64,000 bases of DNA, from assembly GCF_029873475.1 (NCBI RefSeq), contig NZ_CP123499.1, positions 1,798,001 through 1,862,000 on the forward strand, written 5' to 3'. The DNA comes from Arsenophonus sp. aPb. Lineage in GTDB: Bacteria; Pseudomonadota; Gammaproteobacteria; Enterobacterales; Enterobacteriaceae. The notes under the pieces were generated by a model that did no database searches, was not told where the DNA came from, and saw nothing but the letters and a program-made list of their open reading frames with translations. Positions 9,901-18,441 of this stretch are shown piece after piece; within the stretch, counting starts at the first letter, position 1, and every line of letters starts with the position of its first letter. Made by a program: the position numbers and the translations under genes.

Positions 9901-10051
9901 TATAGATAAAGAAAAAACCTATAATCAAGAAATTATTGACGCCTTAGGTGTGCATGCACAGAACTATCCAGCTAATATTGCTTATATTCATAGACGTCTT
10001 AGTGCCCTCTCAACTATACCAGAACTCTCGTCAGCGCGAATATCAAACTAA
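6926..10051 (+). CDS. SIR2-STAND-like-TPR protein, probable antiphage NADase sensor
   Basis: 1041 residues, TTG start with AGGA upstream. N-terminal SIR2 fold: FGSAIS (27-32), TTNFDP (134-139, Asn136), HLHGYFDSD (His184) and GYGGWDD (222-228), the NAD-binding and catalytic set of defence SIR2 domains. A P-loop-like module follows: SGLGYGKF (380-387), a Walker B-like VIFFDN (Asp447), a sensor-like FFTNRE (479-483) and SGLP (526-529), the GxP signature of STAND ATPases. Residues about 560-1041 are helical, TPR-like. The order effector-NTPase-repeat sensor is that of Avs5-type proteins, in which phage sensing triggers NAD depletion. The Walker A has Phe where Ser/Thr is expected. GC content is well below that of the phage genes, and the gene lies in the A-Q cargo site, so it was probably acquired. 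Function is inferred from architecture. Confidence 0.82.
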   Translation: MKIHNYDMLVQSLLMDIRKREEVCFLFGSAISLPDTGIGMPSTDEMVDIIRNYLSKFDIDGLDEYIRENNELTNYQAAFEFLLAVCTQEDVKEILQLAVNRAKNSEGKWILPKTCLDFAKLVFSDALKVRDILTTNFDPFIEESLEAVNSDRHLDINRIVLTEDLSFDSSTSHNNVRINVIHLHGYFDSDTMHTPDQLTANRDEIIASLKRTLGHRKLYIIGYGGWDDIINQTLKEMVNEKKGKYNIRWAYFSDNEQEINKDNSAFFSALLPAQVLSRFHAYKGVNCRNIFEEVNRRAHGVNMNMIEDINVIEKVSSVKPDGVVPLISLSDIYNPPQKTNVIMLKEFPITFDPSHNRIRLREQEKAREYLRTDGSFTLVSGLGYGKFEFSASFLMDEDPEYTALHLDCSDIQNKNEVSDRFIRDIGLDFTTLVATRDTNKLTVIFFDNITEPNPEIIQYFNEIISILKDYEEGLKGIFFTNRELNLTNRTVELHPLNLADVNEYLCHHLSSQLTPDELEQITRISSGLPTKLDKLKEHFSITSVSHVLNTPREELYSESDLLIDSIPKRLLNFISELSKAESEENKRVYSLLQVLCVLECGEEPKNIMKQFSSHKFKLDDFLRLVNNGLTHSVEIAHLKNFRVNRIDPIIKDYVRSKIDKVTLKKIRLEAIKMVSGDIWFNHRVTISRTTQILLDNIDFQPGNAHLLIIDALKNPIDKKDLKIYYDAAISYAFFLERKCRYKEAISFVNEVLLYFSEEKNLSYYRLINYLTESMRMLDREKEAIDILEQTLSTYTPENRYYNRSLYESMSSGLLLAYSHCNKEKAFTMAKNIRKTSKKNTYRRFLSESIILEKKFYGTEKVEKLRRLEKKARNHNNITIANNISLDLAVLDPSSTQQYISTVLSSEKSNYTMVRATLKKIEVILSDANITHINSNDIRSLIACYKYLFIQRMDWLFNRCHVLLWKALLLESRFEELFDVLLSSSLVWRVAGSIDKEKTYNQEIIDALGVHAQNYPANIAYIHRRLSALSTIPELSSARISN

Positions 10052-10300
10052 TAACATTATTCAATAGGTAACAAAGTTATGGTGTAGTAATTTTAAATCT
10101 TCAAAAACAACAACTTGTCGCCTAACGATATAATCATTAACATTTATATCGAAGAAAAAAACATTATAATTATAACTACACAAAGTAATTTATCGGGATA
10201 TCAAATAATTTCTTAATTTGTTATTGAAAATCTATTTCTTTATAACAAGCAGATGAAAATGAATTACTATTCAATTTTATCAGTTAAAATGGTATTACCT
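10052..10300. other. AT-rich spacer between convergent SIR2 and methyltransferase genes
   Basis: No gene or strong terminator is recognised in these 249 bases. Composition changes here from AT-rich cargo to GC-balanced phage sequence. Confidence 0.35.
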
Positions 10301-11362
10301 TCATATTCGTAATCGTTCTATCTTCTGTTTTATTTGTTCAAACCATTTTTGTTCCAGTTCAACACCTAAACATCGTCGGTTAAGTTTTAACGCTGCTTTA
10401 ATCGTTGACCCTGATCCCATAAAGAAGTCAGCCACTAAATCCCCCTCACGACTACTGCTGTTAATAATATGCTCCAGCATTGCCGCCGGTTTTTCACAGG
10501 GATGTTTACCCGGGTAATATGACACTGGCGAAAAATCCCATACGTCCGTATATTTCACCTCAGCGGTAACCGAAAAATAACGCCTTACTAACTGATATTG
10601 GGCGATGAGTTCATGATACTTAATCTTAAGAAGATGATGCTCACTGATGAGTTTCGGATATTCGCGGCTAAGGGGATTACTGAGATGATTTTTTGAAGCG
10701 ACCCGTTCAAACAACCGCTGCAACTTGTGATAATCGTCTTCACACGGCAATTGCCACTGACTGTAACCAAACCAATGGCTGGTCATTTGTTTACCAGTGG
10801 CCTGTTCAATTTGTTTAGCGCTGATGGCTAATGCTTGCTTGGCCTGTTTGAAATATTCAATCAAGGGGGCAAAGACATTATTTTTTAACTGCCGGCACCG
10901 GCTAATATAGTCACTGGTTTTAGCCTGATAAAGTGCTTGATAATGTTCAGCAAAGAGAATCCGCTCGGTCGCCGGAAAATAACAGCGCAAACTGGCTTTA
11001 TGACTCTTTCGCCATTTTCCGGAGGGTTTGGCCCAGATAATATGATTTAATACCTTAAACCGCTCACGCACTAATCGCTCAATATCGGCGGCTAATCGAT
11101 GACCACAAAACAGATACAAACTGCCATTATGTTTTAACACCCGCCAAAATTGCGATAATAGCGCATCCAGCCACCCTAAATAATCGCTAACGCTGTCCCA
11201 CTGATTATCCCACGGGCAATAATCTTTGACCCGAAAATACGGCGGGTCGGTGACAATTAAATCAATACAATCTTCCGGCAGGGTTTTGATGTAGCTGAGC
11301 GCATCGGCATTAACTAAATGAATATCATTAACATTCACCCTTATTATCCCCACCTTATTCAT
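10301..11362 (-). CDS. N6-adenine/N4-cytosine DNA methyltransferase
   Basis: 353 residues from the ATG at 11362, one codon after an in-frame GTG. Catalytic DPPY (about 39-42) lies near the N terminus and the AdoMet-binding FMGSGST near the C terminus (about 314-320), the order of the beta-class N6/N4 methylases (PF01555). The 100-250 region would carry target recognition and has no recognisable domain. The start overlaps the 3' end of the portal gene by 8 bases, so it is transcribed as the last gene of the P-Q late operon. No cognate restriction enzyme is present, so it may protect phage DNA or act as a solitary methylase. Its recognition sequence cannot be told. Confidence 0.88.
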   Translation of the reverse strand: MNKVGIIRVNVNDIHLVNADALSYIKTLPEDCIDLIVTDPPYFRVKDYCPWDNQWDSVSDYLGWLDALLSQFWRVLKHNGSLYLFCGHRLAADIERLVRERFKVLNHIIWAKPSGKWRKSHKASLRCYFPATERILFAEHYQALYQAKTSDYISRCRQLKNNVFAPLIEYFKQAKQALAISAKQIEQATGKQMTSHWFGYSQWQLPCEDDYHKLQRLFERVASKNHLSNPLSREYPKLISEHHLLKIKYHELIAQYQLVRRYFSVTAEVKYTDVWDFSPVSYYPGKHPCEKPAAMLEHIINSSSREGDLVADFFMGSGSTIKAALKLNRRCLGVELEQKWFEQIKQKIERLRI

Positions 11363-12380
11363 CACCTAACGAATATTCTGCAAAACGCATCACTTCTTTA
11401 CCCAGCCATTCATTAAGCTGTTTCATTTTGCTTTGCAGCGGCAACAACTCATTGCGCACAAAGACTTTCGCCGCCTTTTCCACGTCACCAAAACCCCCGA
11501 CATTACCGGGAATAATGCCCATTAATTGTGGGGGCACACGATGGGCCGCTAACATATCGTCCCGGCTGACATTTTTAATGTTTAAAAATTCATCTTTGGC
11601 GGTCGCTTCGGATAAGGGGATTGCTTGTATCCCGTCTTTTTTGCCGCCTGGTGCATATAAAAACAGATTGCGAAAATTACCTGGCCCTTTACTGCTTTTC
11701 ATCGCTTTTCGTATATTGTCCATATCCTGCGGGCTTTGCACCTGGTCACTGACATAGAGGATATAACCGGCATGTGAGCCATTAAGATAATATTTACGGC
11801 GAAAAAGGGTTGAGGCTTCATTGAGCAACACCGACGCCAGGGCCGCTAAATATTCTGGCAGGCCGTAGATTTCCTGATTAACATCGGGTTCAATCAGGTG
11901 AAAAACCTGACCGACTGGAAACGGATAGGGTTGACAATCCTCGCCGTACTCTACCTGCCAGTAGGTGACTAAATCTTCACCTCGGCGGGTAAATTTGGCC
12001 GGGATGGTTTTAAGCGCTCGTGGCTGTTTCAGGGCATTGTGCCTGCACTCCAGATAAGCATTGCCAAACAGTAAAAAATCCAGCGCAAAACGGTCAAAAT
12101 CCTGCCGGCTTAATAACGGATGGGGGATAAAGGTACTGGTCAGAATATTGCGTTTCACATAAATTGCACTGCTATGATGCGGCGCTGCCCGAAAAAGACG
12201 TGACAGCCCCTCAAAACTGACCGGCGGCTCATAGTAGTTATCGGTTAACAGACAAGTTAAATAATCAAAAATCTCCCGGCGGTCAAGGACAGGGACAGGC
12301 TCACCAAACGTAAACGCTTCCATCGCATTATTGGGGTTATTTCTGGTCATTTTCTGTTGTTTTTTCGGTTTACGTCGCAT
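11355..12380 (-). CDS. Q: P2-like portal protein gpQ
   Basis: 341 residues from the ATG at 12380, which lies one base after the terminase stop and has GAGG about ten bases upstream; the longer frame to 12449 overlaps the terminase and is rejected. The sequence matches the P2 portal family through the HHSSAIYVKRN segment, the FLLFGNAYLE core and the RVPPQLMGI...GGFGDVEKA C-terminal part. The protein forms the dodecameric ring through which DNA is packaged and to which the tail connector binds. Confidence 0.93.
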   Translation of the reverse strand: MRRKPKKQQKMTRNNPNNAMEAFTFGEPVPVLDRREIFDYLTCLLTDNYYEPPVSFEGLSRLFRAAPHHSSAIYVKRNILTSTFIPHPLLSRQDFDRFALDFLLFGNAYLECRHNALKQPRALKTIPAKFTRRGEDLVTYWQVEYGEDCQPYPFPVGQVFHLIEPDVNQEIYGLPEYLAALASVLLNEASTLFRRKYYLNGSHAGYILYVSDQVQSPQDMDNIRKAMKSSKGPGNFRNLFLYAPGGKKDGIQAIPLSEATAKDEFLNIKNVSRDDMLAAHRVPPQLMGIIPGNVGGFGDVEKAAKVFVRNELLPLQSKMKQLNEWLGKEVMRFAEYSLGDE

Positions 12381-12381
12381 A

Positions 12382-14136
12382 TTAAAAAACCTCAACAAGA
12401 TTACGGTGAAGACGGTTCTCACCGGTAATAGGTTCATGATACAGAGCATGCATGGTCGCCCAGGCTAAATCGGCGTGGCTGGCTTCTTCACTGCGGCAAG
12501 CTTCATAGGTGGGTTGATTGCCGCTGGCGGTGGTGGAACGGCGAATGGCCATAAAAGCGCGGGTGATATCATGGCTGCCGGCGTCATATTCCAGTCGGTG
12601 ATGGCTAATGACATCCCAGGCTTTCAGTACTAAAGCATTTTTTAGCGCCGGGTTATAAACAAATTCACGGGCCGCCGGAAAAAACTCCCGCACATTTTGT
12701 AATACCCCATGGCCAATACCGGTCGAATCAATTCCGATATATTGCACGTTATAGCGTTCGGTCAGCGCTTTAATGGCATTCGCCTGCGCGCGAAAATCCA
12801 GCCCGCGCCATTGATGGTGCTCCAGAATCCGGAATTTACCGCCTGATGTTTTCGGCGGGGCTATCACCACACAACCGGCACTATCGCCATTTTGGCTGCC
12901 TTTAGCGGGGTCATAACCTATCCAGACCGGATAATACGCATAGGGGCGTGTCATCATCGGCTGAACATCGTCCCACACTTCCCAGCTATCGACCAGACAT
13001 GACTGCATCAATGACAATGAGAAAATCGAGGCAATATCATCGACAAACTCACACATCAATAAGTTTTGATACTCATCAGGGCTGTATTCCAATCGCAATT
13101 GATGGATATCAAATAAATCACAACCACCTTTTATCGCATCCTCGATAGTGACAATTTGCCGCCACTGACCATCAGCACATAATTTACCGGACAATAACGC
13201 CGCGTGGCTGATATCAATGTCAACGCGATTAGCTTTAGATCGTCCTCGGTTAAACAGTTTTCCAGACCAGAATGGGTATGCGCTGTGAGTCAGGCTTGAA
13301 GGCGTTGAAAAGTAAGTTTGGCGCCATTTTTTGTGCATCGCCATCCCGCTGGCCACTTTACGCAATTCCTGAAATTTCTGTATCCAGAAGTACTCATCAA
13401 TGTAGAGGTTACCGTGGTAGCTTTGTGCGGTGCGGGCATTGGTGCCTAAAAAATAGAGGGTTGCACCATTGGGTAACACAATGGGGTCGCCTTTGAGATC
13501 AACATCCACCTCGCGAGCCATATCAATGATGTAACCCTTAAAAACGTGGGCTTGTGCTTTACTGGCCGACAAAAAAATCTGATTACGCGCAGTGGTCAAC
13601 GCATCTATCAGCGCTTCACGGGAAAAATAGTAGGTGGCCCCAATCTGGCGTGATTTAAGAATGTCACGAATACGATATTTAAGGCCAGCGTCGTACCAGA
13701 CTTTTTGATATGCGAACATATTTTCATGAAAAATCTGTCCTAATTTTTCAATCGCTTCCTCGCTAAATACGTTTTTTTCAGGCGGACGACGTTGTCCTTT
13801 GTTTCGGTTGGCTAATTTCGGATTTAAATCAACCTCATTGCCGCTCTGTTGATATTTATTAATACGGGCATGGCGCTCTAACTGACGATAAAGCAGGTCA
13901 ATTTCTTTAAAATCTTTGCCGTCTTTGTTTTCTTTGCTAATTAAGGTACAAAGTCGGGCTTCAACACTCAGTTCAACCCGCTCAAATGGCGTTTTTTCGT
14001 CCCATTTATCCCGCTGTTTCCAGCTATAAATTGTTGTCAGGGATTCTCCGAGCGTCTCTGCAATATGCGCCACCCGATACCCGTTAAAGTACAGGTGCAT
14101 GGCTTTTTGACGTGGGTCACTATCAACATTTTTCAT
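12382..14136 (-). CDS. P: P2-like terminase large subunit gpP
   Basis: 584 residues from the ATG at 14136. An earlier ATG at 14190 would give 602, but P2 gpP begins with the DPR...LY...GYRVA segment that follows 14136, and 14190 lies inside a putative Ogr site. An N-terminal helix-turn-helix (YRVAHIAETLG) is followed by the ATPase: SRQIGATYYF (Walker A-like) and LYIDEYFW (Walker B), then the nuclease part with IGYDPAKGSQNGDSAG and GIDSTGIGHG. It translocates DNA into the prohead and cuts cos ends with gpM. Divergent from gene O. Confidence 0.92.
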   Translation of the reverse strand: MKNVDSDPRQKAMHLYFNGYRVAHIAETLGESLTTIYSWKQRDKWDEKTPFERVELSVEARLCTLISKENKDGKDFKEIDLLYRQLERHARINKYQQSGNEVDLNPKLANRNKGQRRPPEKNVFSEEAIEKLGQIFHENMFAYQKVWYDAGLKYRIRDILKSRQIGATYYFSREALIDALTTARNQIFLSASKAQAHVFKGYIIDMAREVDVDLKGDPIVLPNGATLYFLGTNARTAQSYHGNLYIDEYFWIQKFQELRKVASGMAMHKKWRQTYFSTPSSLTHSAYPFWSGKLFNRGRSKANRVDIDISHAALLSGKLCADGQWRQIVTIEDAIKGGCDLFDIHQLRLEYSPDEYQNLLMCEFVDDIASIFSLSLMQSCLVDSWEVWDDVQPMMTRPYAYYPVWIGYDPAKGSQNGDSAGCVVIAPPKTSGGKFRILEHHQWRGLDFRAQANAIKALTERYNVQYIGIDSTGIGHGVLQNVREFFPAAREFVYNPALKNALVLKAWDVISHHRLEYDAGSHDITRAFMAIRRSTTASGNQPTYEACRSEEASHADLAWATMHALYHEPITGENRLHRNLVEVF

Positions 14137-14182
14137 GCCGCCAGCGTAATCGATAGTAATATGACCCGCTGTAGCCGGCCAT

Positions 14183-14200
14183 TGTGTCATCACCGGTACA
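14183..14200. promoter_or_regulatory. Putative Ogr-binding site ahead of gene O
   Basis: TGT at 14183-14185, twelve bases, ACA at 14198-14200, the TGT-N12-ACA consensus bound by Ogr/Delta near -55 of P2 late promoters. It is centred 100 bases before gene O. A second dyad, TGT-N10-ACA at 14213-14228, has non-standard spacing and could serve the divergent P operon. Confidence 0.6.
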
Positions 14201-14291
14201 ATGGCCGGTGATTGTTTCTCACGTCACATCGCGAAAACATAGGCTCACTTTTTTATTGATTTAACGCCGAGAGGAATGGGGAGTTTGCCTG

Positions 14292-15134
14292 ATGACGAAA
14301 AAAACCAAACCGGTGCGTTTATGTGTCGAAGGGGCCACGACGGATGGCCGCCAGGTACAACGCGAGTGGCTAACGGAAATCGCCAATAATTATGACCCGA
14401 CACTTTTTGGCGCGCGGATTAATATGGAGCACTGGAACTACGCATGGATGCCCCGCTTTGGGGATGTCGAGTCGGTGTATACCGAAGAAATTCAAGACGG
14501 CCCCTTAGCCGGTAAACTGGCCCTTTACGGCGTACTGTCTCCCACCGATGAACTGATTGAAATGAATCAGCGCCGGCAAAAAGTCTACACGTCGGTTGAA
14601 ATTAACCCCAGTTTTGCCGACACCGGCAGTGCCTATTTAATTGGCCTTGCGGTCACTGACAATCCTGCCAGTCTCGGTAACGGTATGTTGCAGTTTAGTA
14701 CCCAACATGGCGTAACCGCCCTGTCAACCCGCAAGCAGGCAACCCATAACGTCTTTACCGCGGCCGAAGAGACGGCGATTGAATTCACCGAAGCGGATAT
14801 CCCCGTTGATACCCACACGCCGCTCAATCGCCCATCACTCCTTACCCGTGTTAAGGGGCTTTTTAGTCGTGAACAGCAACAAAACCATCGTGCTTTTGAC
14901 GACATCCATAAAGCCGTTGAATACTGCGCCAGCCAGTTAACCGAAACCGAAAGTCAGGTGGCCACCTTAGCCCAACGATTGACTGAACTGGAAACCTTAA
15001 CGCAGGCACATGACCGTTTAAAACGTGAATTTGATGCGCTAAAAACTCTGCTGGCCACGCAAGACCATCAACCCCAGCGCCCCGTTACACGCGGTAATGG
15101 GATGTCTTCGGCTGAGCACCTGACAGACTGCTAA
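14292..15134 (+). CDS. O: Capsid scaffolding protein/protease gpO
   Basis: 280 residues, the size of P2 gpO. It is the internal scaffold of the P2 prohead and a self-cleaving serine protease that trims the capsid protein. Residues Asp18, His47 (NMEHWNY) and Ser101 (VYTSVEINP) fit the published P2 triad positions within a few residues. A coiled C-terminal region (about 205-265, ESQVATLAQRLTELETL) is the scaffolding part. First gene of the plus-strand late operon. Confidence 0.92.
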   Translation: MTKKTKPVRLCVEGATTDGRQVQREWLTEIANNYDPTLFGARINMEHWNYAWMPRFGDVESVYTEEIQDGPLAGKLALYGVLSPTDELIEMNQRRQKVYTSVEINPSFADTGSAYLIGLAVTDNPASLGNGMLQFSTQHGVTALSTRKQATHNVFTAAEETAIEFTEADIPVDTHTPLNRPSLLTRVKGLFSREQQQNHRAFDDIHKAVEYCASQLTETESQVATLAQRLTELETLTQAHDRLKREFDALKTLLATQDHQPQRPVTRGNGMSSAEHLTDC

Positions 15135-15175
15135 GTCTGTTAACTGACATGACAGTCTGCTAAACGGAAACGATT

Positions 15176-16303
15176 ATGCGAAAAGAAACCCGAATCCAAT
15201 TTAACGCTTACCTGACCCGCTTAGGTGAGCTCTATGGTGTGGCACCGATGGAGTTTGCCACAACGAAAGTCGATATTGAGCCGGCTAAAGCCCAACGATT
15301 AGAAAGCAAAATTCAGGAAAGCGCCGCCTTTTTAAAAAAAATCAACATGGTGCCCGTCAAAGCCCAAACCGGTGAAAAAATCGGACTGGGCATTGGCACC
15401 ACGATTGCCAGCACCACCGATACCACCGCAAAAGAACGTGAACCCATTGATCCGACGCAATTAAGCCAACAGGAATATCACTGCTATCAAACCAATTTTG
15501 ATACCGCTATCCGTTATGCCAAGCTCGACGCCTGGGCCATTTTTAATGATTTTCAGCGCCGCATTCGGGATGCGATTATTCGCCGTCAAGCCCTTGACCG
15601 CATTATGATTGGCTGGAACGGAGTCAAACGGGAAAAAACCTCCGATCGCACAAAATATCCAAAACTGGACGATGTCAACGTCGGCTGGTTACAAAAAATG
15701 CGCTTAGAAGCGCCCGACCATGTGTTGGGCTCAACTACCGATAAAGCCACTGGCAAAACCACCGCCCAGCCAATCAAAGTGGGTCCCGGTGGCGATTATG
15801 AAAATCTGGATGCGCTCGTTATGCAGGCCGTTGACGAAGGCATTGCCGAAGTTTATCAGGACGATACTGAACTGGTGGTAATTTGCGGTCGTAAGCTGTT
15901 AGCCGATAAATACTTTCCGATTGTTAATCAGGCGCAGCCGAATACGGAAATGCTGGCAGCGGATATGATTATCAGCCAAAAACGCCTGGGCGGTTTACCG
16001 GCAGTGCGGGTGCCTTCTTTTCCCCAAAACGCCATGCTGGTGACCCGGTTGGATAATCTTTCTATTTATTGGCAAATCGATTCACGGCGCCGGCAGGTAA
16101 AAGATAAACCGGAACGTGACCGTATCGAAAATTATGAGTCCGTCAATGAAGATTATCTGGTTGAGGATTATGACTGTGCCGCGCTGGTTGAAAATATCGA
16201 ATTGGTCAAGGCCAGACCTGAGCCAAAACCGGATCCTAATCCCGGTGAAAAACAGGCGATTATACCCGAAGAAACCCAAACCCCACCGGTGAATGAGGGC
16301 TAA
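15176..16303 (+). CDS. N: Major capsid protein gpN
   Basis: 375 residues. The N terminus (TRIQFNAYLTRLGELYGV) and the core match the P2 gpN family, which builds the T=7 head and is cleaved near its N terminus by gpO. The last 30 or so residues are a proline/glutamate-rich tail (PEPKPDPNPGEKQ...) longer than the P2 protein and probably flexible on the capsid surface. Confidence 0.93.
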   Translation: MRKETRIQFNAYLTRLGELYGVAPMEFATTKVDIEPAKAQRLESKIQESAAFLKKINMVPVKAQTGEKIGLGIGTTIASTTDTTAKEREPIDPTQLSQQEYHCYQTNFDTAIRYAKLDAWAIFNDFQRRIRDAIIRRQALDRIMIGWNGVKREKTSDRTKYPKLDDVNVGWLQKMRLEAPDHVLGSTTDKATGKTTAQPIKVGPGGDYENLDALVMQAVDEGIAEVYQDDTELVVICGRKLLADKYFPIVNQAQPNTEMLAADMIISQKRLGGLPAVRVPSFPQNAMLVTRLDNLSIYWQIDSRRRQVKDKPERDRIENYESVNEDYLVEDYDCAALVENIELVKARPEPKPDPNPGEKQAIIPEETQTPPVNEG

Positions 16304-16305
16304 AC

Positions 16306-16956
16306 ATGGGCAATCGGTGGCAGCAAAAGCGTTTGCAAGTACAAGCCAGAAATGTCAGTGAATACGGTGGGGTTTTACCGGATGACTACCCCAGGTTGCA
16401 GGTGCAAATGATGTTACGCCAGCATCAGCGCGATCTAAAGCGCCTGCAATCGTTTGAACGCAAGGCGCAGTACAAACAAAAAATCTTGCCGCTTTATGTC
16501 CCCTGGGTGGAGGAAGTGTTAAAAGGGCAATCGGGTGTACAAGATGATGTGTTGATGTTTGTTATGCTCTGGCGGATTGATGCCGGTGATTATGCCGGTG
16601 CGCTCGATATTGCCGAGTACGCCTTAAAACACCGCTTAAACATGCCCGGTCAGCAAAGTCGTACTACCGGTTGTGCGGTAGCCGAAGAAATCGCCGACGC
16701 CGCCAGTCACCGTTATGCGGTCAAAAAACCACTGCCGCTTGCCATCTTACAACGCACAATGGATTTAACGATAGCGGAAGATATGCCCGACAAAGTACGC
16801 GCCCAGCTCTATAAATGGCTGGGTTACAGCCAACGTGATAATCAACAGCCGCAACAGGCACTGGCTTCACTGATGCGCGCATTAGCGTTAGATAAAAACG
16901 TCGGGGTGAAAAGTGAAATTAAACAGTTGGCAAAAAGCTTGCCGAGTCAAGCGTAA
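16306..16956 (+). CDS. M: Terminase small subunit gpM
   Basis: 216 residues, starting three bases after N ends. It matches the P2 gpM family, an endonuclease subunit that recognises and cuts cos with gpP. The family features seen are the basic N-terminal part with the LRQHQRDLKRLQSFERK helix and the acidic DVLMFVMLWRIDAGDY segment. The C-terminal repeats are TPR-like (GYSQRDNQQPQQALASL). Confidence 0.9.
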   Translation: MGNRWQQKRLQVQARNVSEYGGVLPDDYPRLQVQMMLRQHQRDLKRLQSFERKAQYKQKILPLYVPWVEEVLKGQSGVQDDVLMFVMLWRIDAGDYAGALDIAEYALKHRLNMPGQQSRTTGCAVAEEIADAASHRYAVKKPLPLAILQRTMDLTIAEDMPDKVRAQLYKWLGYSQRDNQQPQQALASLMRALALDKNVGVKSEIKQLAKSLPSQA

Positions 16957-17050
16957 GACAGCCATTACCGAGTGTGCCAACACGCCAGGGCGGCACGGGC
17001 AAACGCACGGTTGATTGCCCGTCCACCGCCCATCGATATAAGGGAAACCG

Positions 17051-17518
17051 ATGGATTTTACTTCACCCGAGCAAAAACCAGAAGAAAACGAAACCATCCG
17101 CAGTGAGGATTTCTGGCCCTCTTTCAGTACTCAGCATTACCGTGAAACCCAGCGGCAACATGACGGCACAATCACCAATGCCCGGTTAAAAACGGCGCTG
17201 ATTAATGCAGTGATTGAAGTCAATCGCGAACTGACCGACTGGCGAAAAACCCAGATGGGCCTTGGTTATCAACAATTAGCTGAGGTGCCGGCAATGAAAA
17301 TTAACGAGGACAGTGAATTATGCCTGCTCTATCAGCGCGCGGTTTACGGTTATGCCCATGCCAGCCTGGCTGAACGCTATCGGGATTTTGACACTACCCC
17401 TGCGGGTAATAAAAAAGCCGATGCGTTATCACCGACGATTGATGATTTACGTCGTGACGCGATTTGGGCTATTCAGCGGATAAAAGGCGACCCCCATAAC
17501 ATCGCGGAGCTGATATGA
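17051..17518 (+). CDS. L: Head completion protein gpL
   Basis: 155 residues with AAGGGA upstream of the ATG. It matches the P2 gpL head-completion family (FWPSFSTQHYRETQRQHDGTIT; LYQRAVYGYAHASLAERYRDFDTT). It closes the filled head and joins it to the tail. The stop overlaps the start of gene X. The 94 bases before it hold no gene. Confidence 0.9.
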   Translation: MDFTSPEQKPEENETIRSEDFWPSFSTQHYRETQRQHDGTITNARLKTALINAVIEVNRELTDWRKTQMGLGYQQLAEVPAMKINEDSELCLLYQRAVYGYAHASLAERYRDFDTTPAGNKKADALSPTIDDLRRDAIWAIQRIKGDPHNIAELI

Positions 17519-17718
17519 CGATTTATGCCTTACAGGGAGATACCGTAGACGCTATTTGCTGGCGTTTTTATGGACAGACCGCCGGTCACGTTGAGCGGGT
17601 ATTAAAAGGCAATCCGGGTCTGGCCGATTTAGGGGCAATATTACCAGCCGGTACCGTTATTCAATTAGCCGAAACCACTGTCACATCGACACAACCGCAG
17701 TTACAACTTTGGGATTAA
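17515..17718 (+). CDS. X: Tail protein gpX
   Basis: 67 residues, LysM-like fold of the P2 tail protein X family (TVDAICWRFYGQTAGHVERVLKGNPGLADLG). It is essential for tail assembly in P2. The start overlaps the L stop by four bases, and the holin gene starts three bases after its stop. Confidence 0.92.
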   Translation: MTIYALQGDTVDAICWRFYGQTAGHVERVLKGNPGLADLGAILPAGTVIQLAETTVTSTQPQLQLWD

Positions 17719-17720
17719 CA

Positions 17721-18032
17721 ATGTTAAATAAAGAGCCCAGTTTTGCCTTTTATCAGTGGTTGATTTTGTTGCTGCTCTCCGCTTGGGGTGGTTTTGTCCG
17801 TTATCTGATCCAAGTAAAAAATAACGAAGCCGAGCTGGGGTGGTTAAACGGGCTGGGACAAATTATTGTCTCGGGCTTTACGGGGTTGCTCGGTGGATTT
17901 TTAAGTTTAGAAATTGGTTTAAGCACCTATATGACATTCTTCGCCGCCGGCGTATGCGGCGCGATGGGTAGCGTGGCGTTATCGTATTTTTGGCAGCGGT
18001 TTACCGGCCCGGTAGGCAGAAAACATGGCTGA
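17721..18032 (+). CDS. Phage holin, LydA-like
   Basis: 103 residues from the ATG at 17721. A TTG at 17709 is in frame but overlaps gene X. Three hydrophobic segments are seen (about 14-30, 44-66 and 68-86) with a basic C terminus, the layout of class I/III holins such as LydA. It replaces P2 gene Y at the same position. It would form inner-membrane holes that release the endolysin encoded next; the two genes overlap by 8 bases. Confidence 0.82.
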   Translation: MLNKEPSFAFYQWLILLLLSAWGGFVRYLIQVKNNEAELGWLNGLGQIIVSGFTGLLGGFLSLEIGLSTYMTFFAAGVCGAMGSVALSYFWQRFTGPVGRKHG

Positions 18033-18441
18033 TATACCGCGCGGTATCCGCAATCACAACCCCGGCAATATCGACTACAATCCGGCCAACCAATGGCGTG
18101 GGTTATTACCCCATGACCCTACCATTGAAAAGCGCTTTTGTCGTTTCATCTCGCCGGAGTATGGTATTCGTGCCATCATGGTTTTATTAAAAACCTATTA
18201 TCATCAATATGGTTTACACACCGTTGCCCAGTTGATTGGCCGCTGGGCCCCCAATAATGAAAATAATACGACCGACTATTGCCAGCAGGTCGCCGCTAAG
18301 TTAGGTGTATCCGCACAGGCTACGATTAATGTTGATGATAAAGATATCCTGATAAATTTAACCAAAGCGATTATTCAGCATGAAAACGGTCAGCAACCTT
18401 ATCATGATGCTATTTTTGTTTCGGTGGTTAACCGATTATGA
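18025..18441 (+). CDS. Probable endolysin, P5-like peptidoglycan hydrolase
   Basis: 138 residues in the endolysin slot (P2 gene K). The N terminus GIRNHNPGNI, the central EYGIRAIMVLLKTYY and the IGRWAPNNENNTTDYCQQVA segment are signatures of the family annotated as structural protein P5 or lysis-associated muramidase in many phages, rather than of P2 lysozyme K. There is no signal peptide, consistent with holin-dependent release. The catalytic residue is not assigned. Confidence 0.75.
   Translation: MADIPRGIRNHNPGNIDYNPANQWRGLLPHDPTIEKRFCRFISPEYGIRAIMVLLKTYYHQYGLHTVAQLIGRWAPNNENNTTDYCQQVAAKLGVSAQATINVDDKDILINLTKAIIQHENGQQPYHDAIFVSVVNRL

Noticed and set aside
12381..12449. Longer N terminus for the portal protein
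   Set aside because: It overlaps the terminase gene, is hydrophobic unlike portal proteins, and lacks the GAGG that precedes the ATG at 12380.
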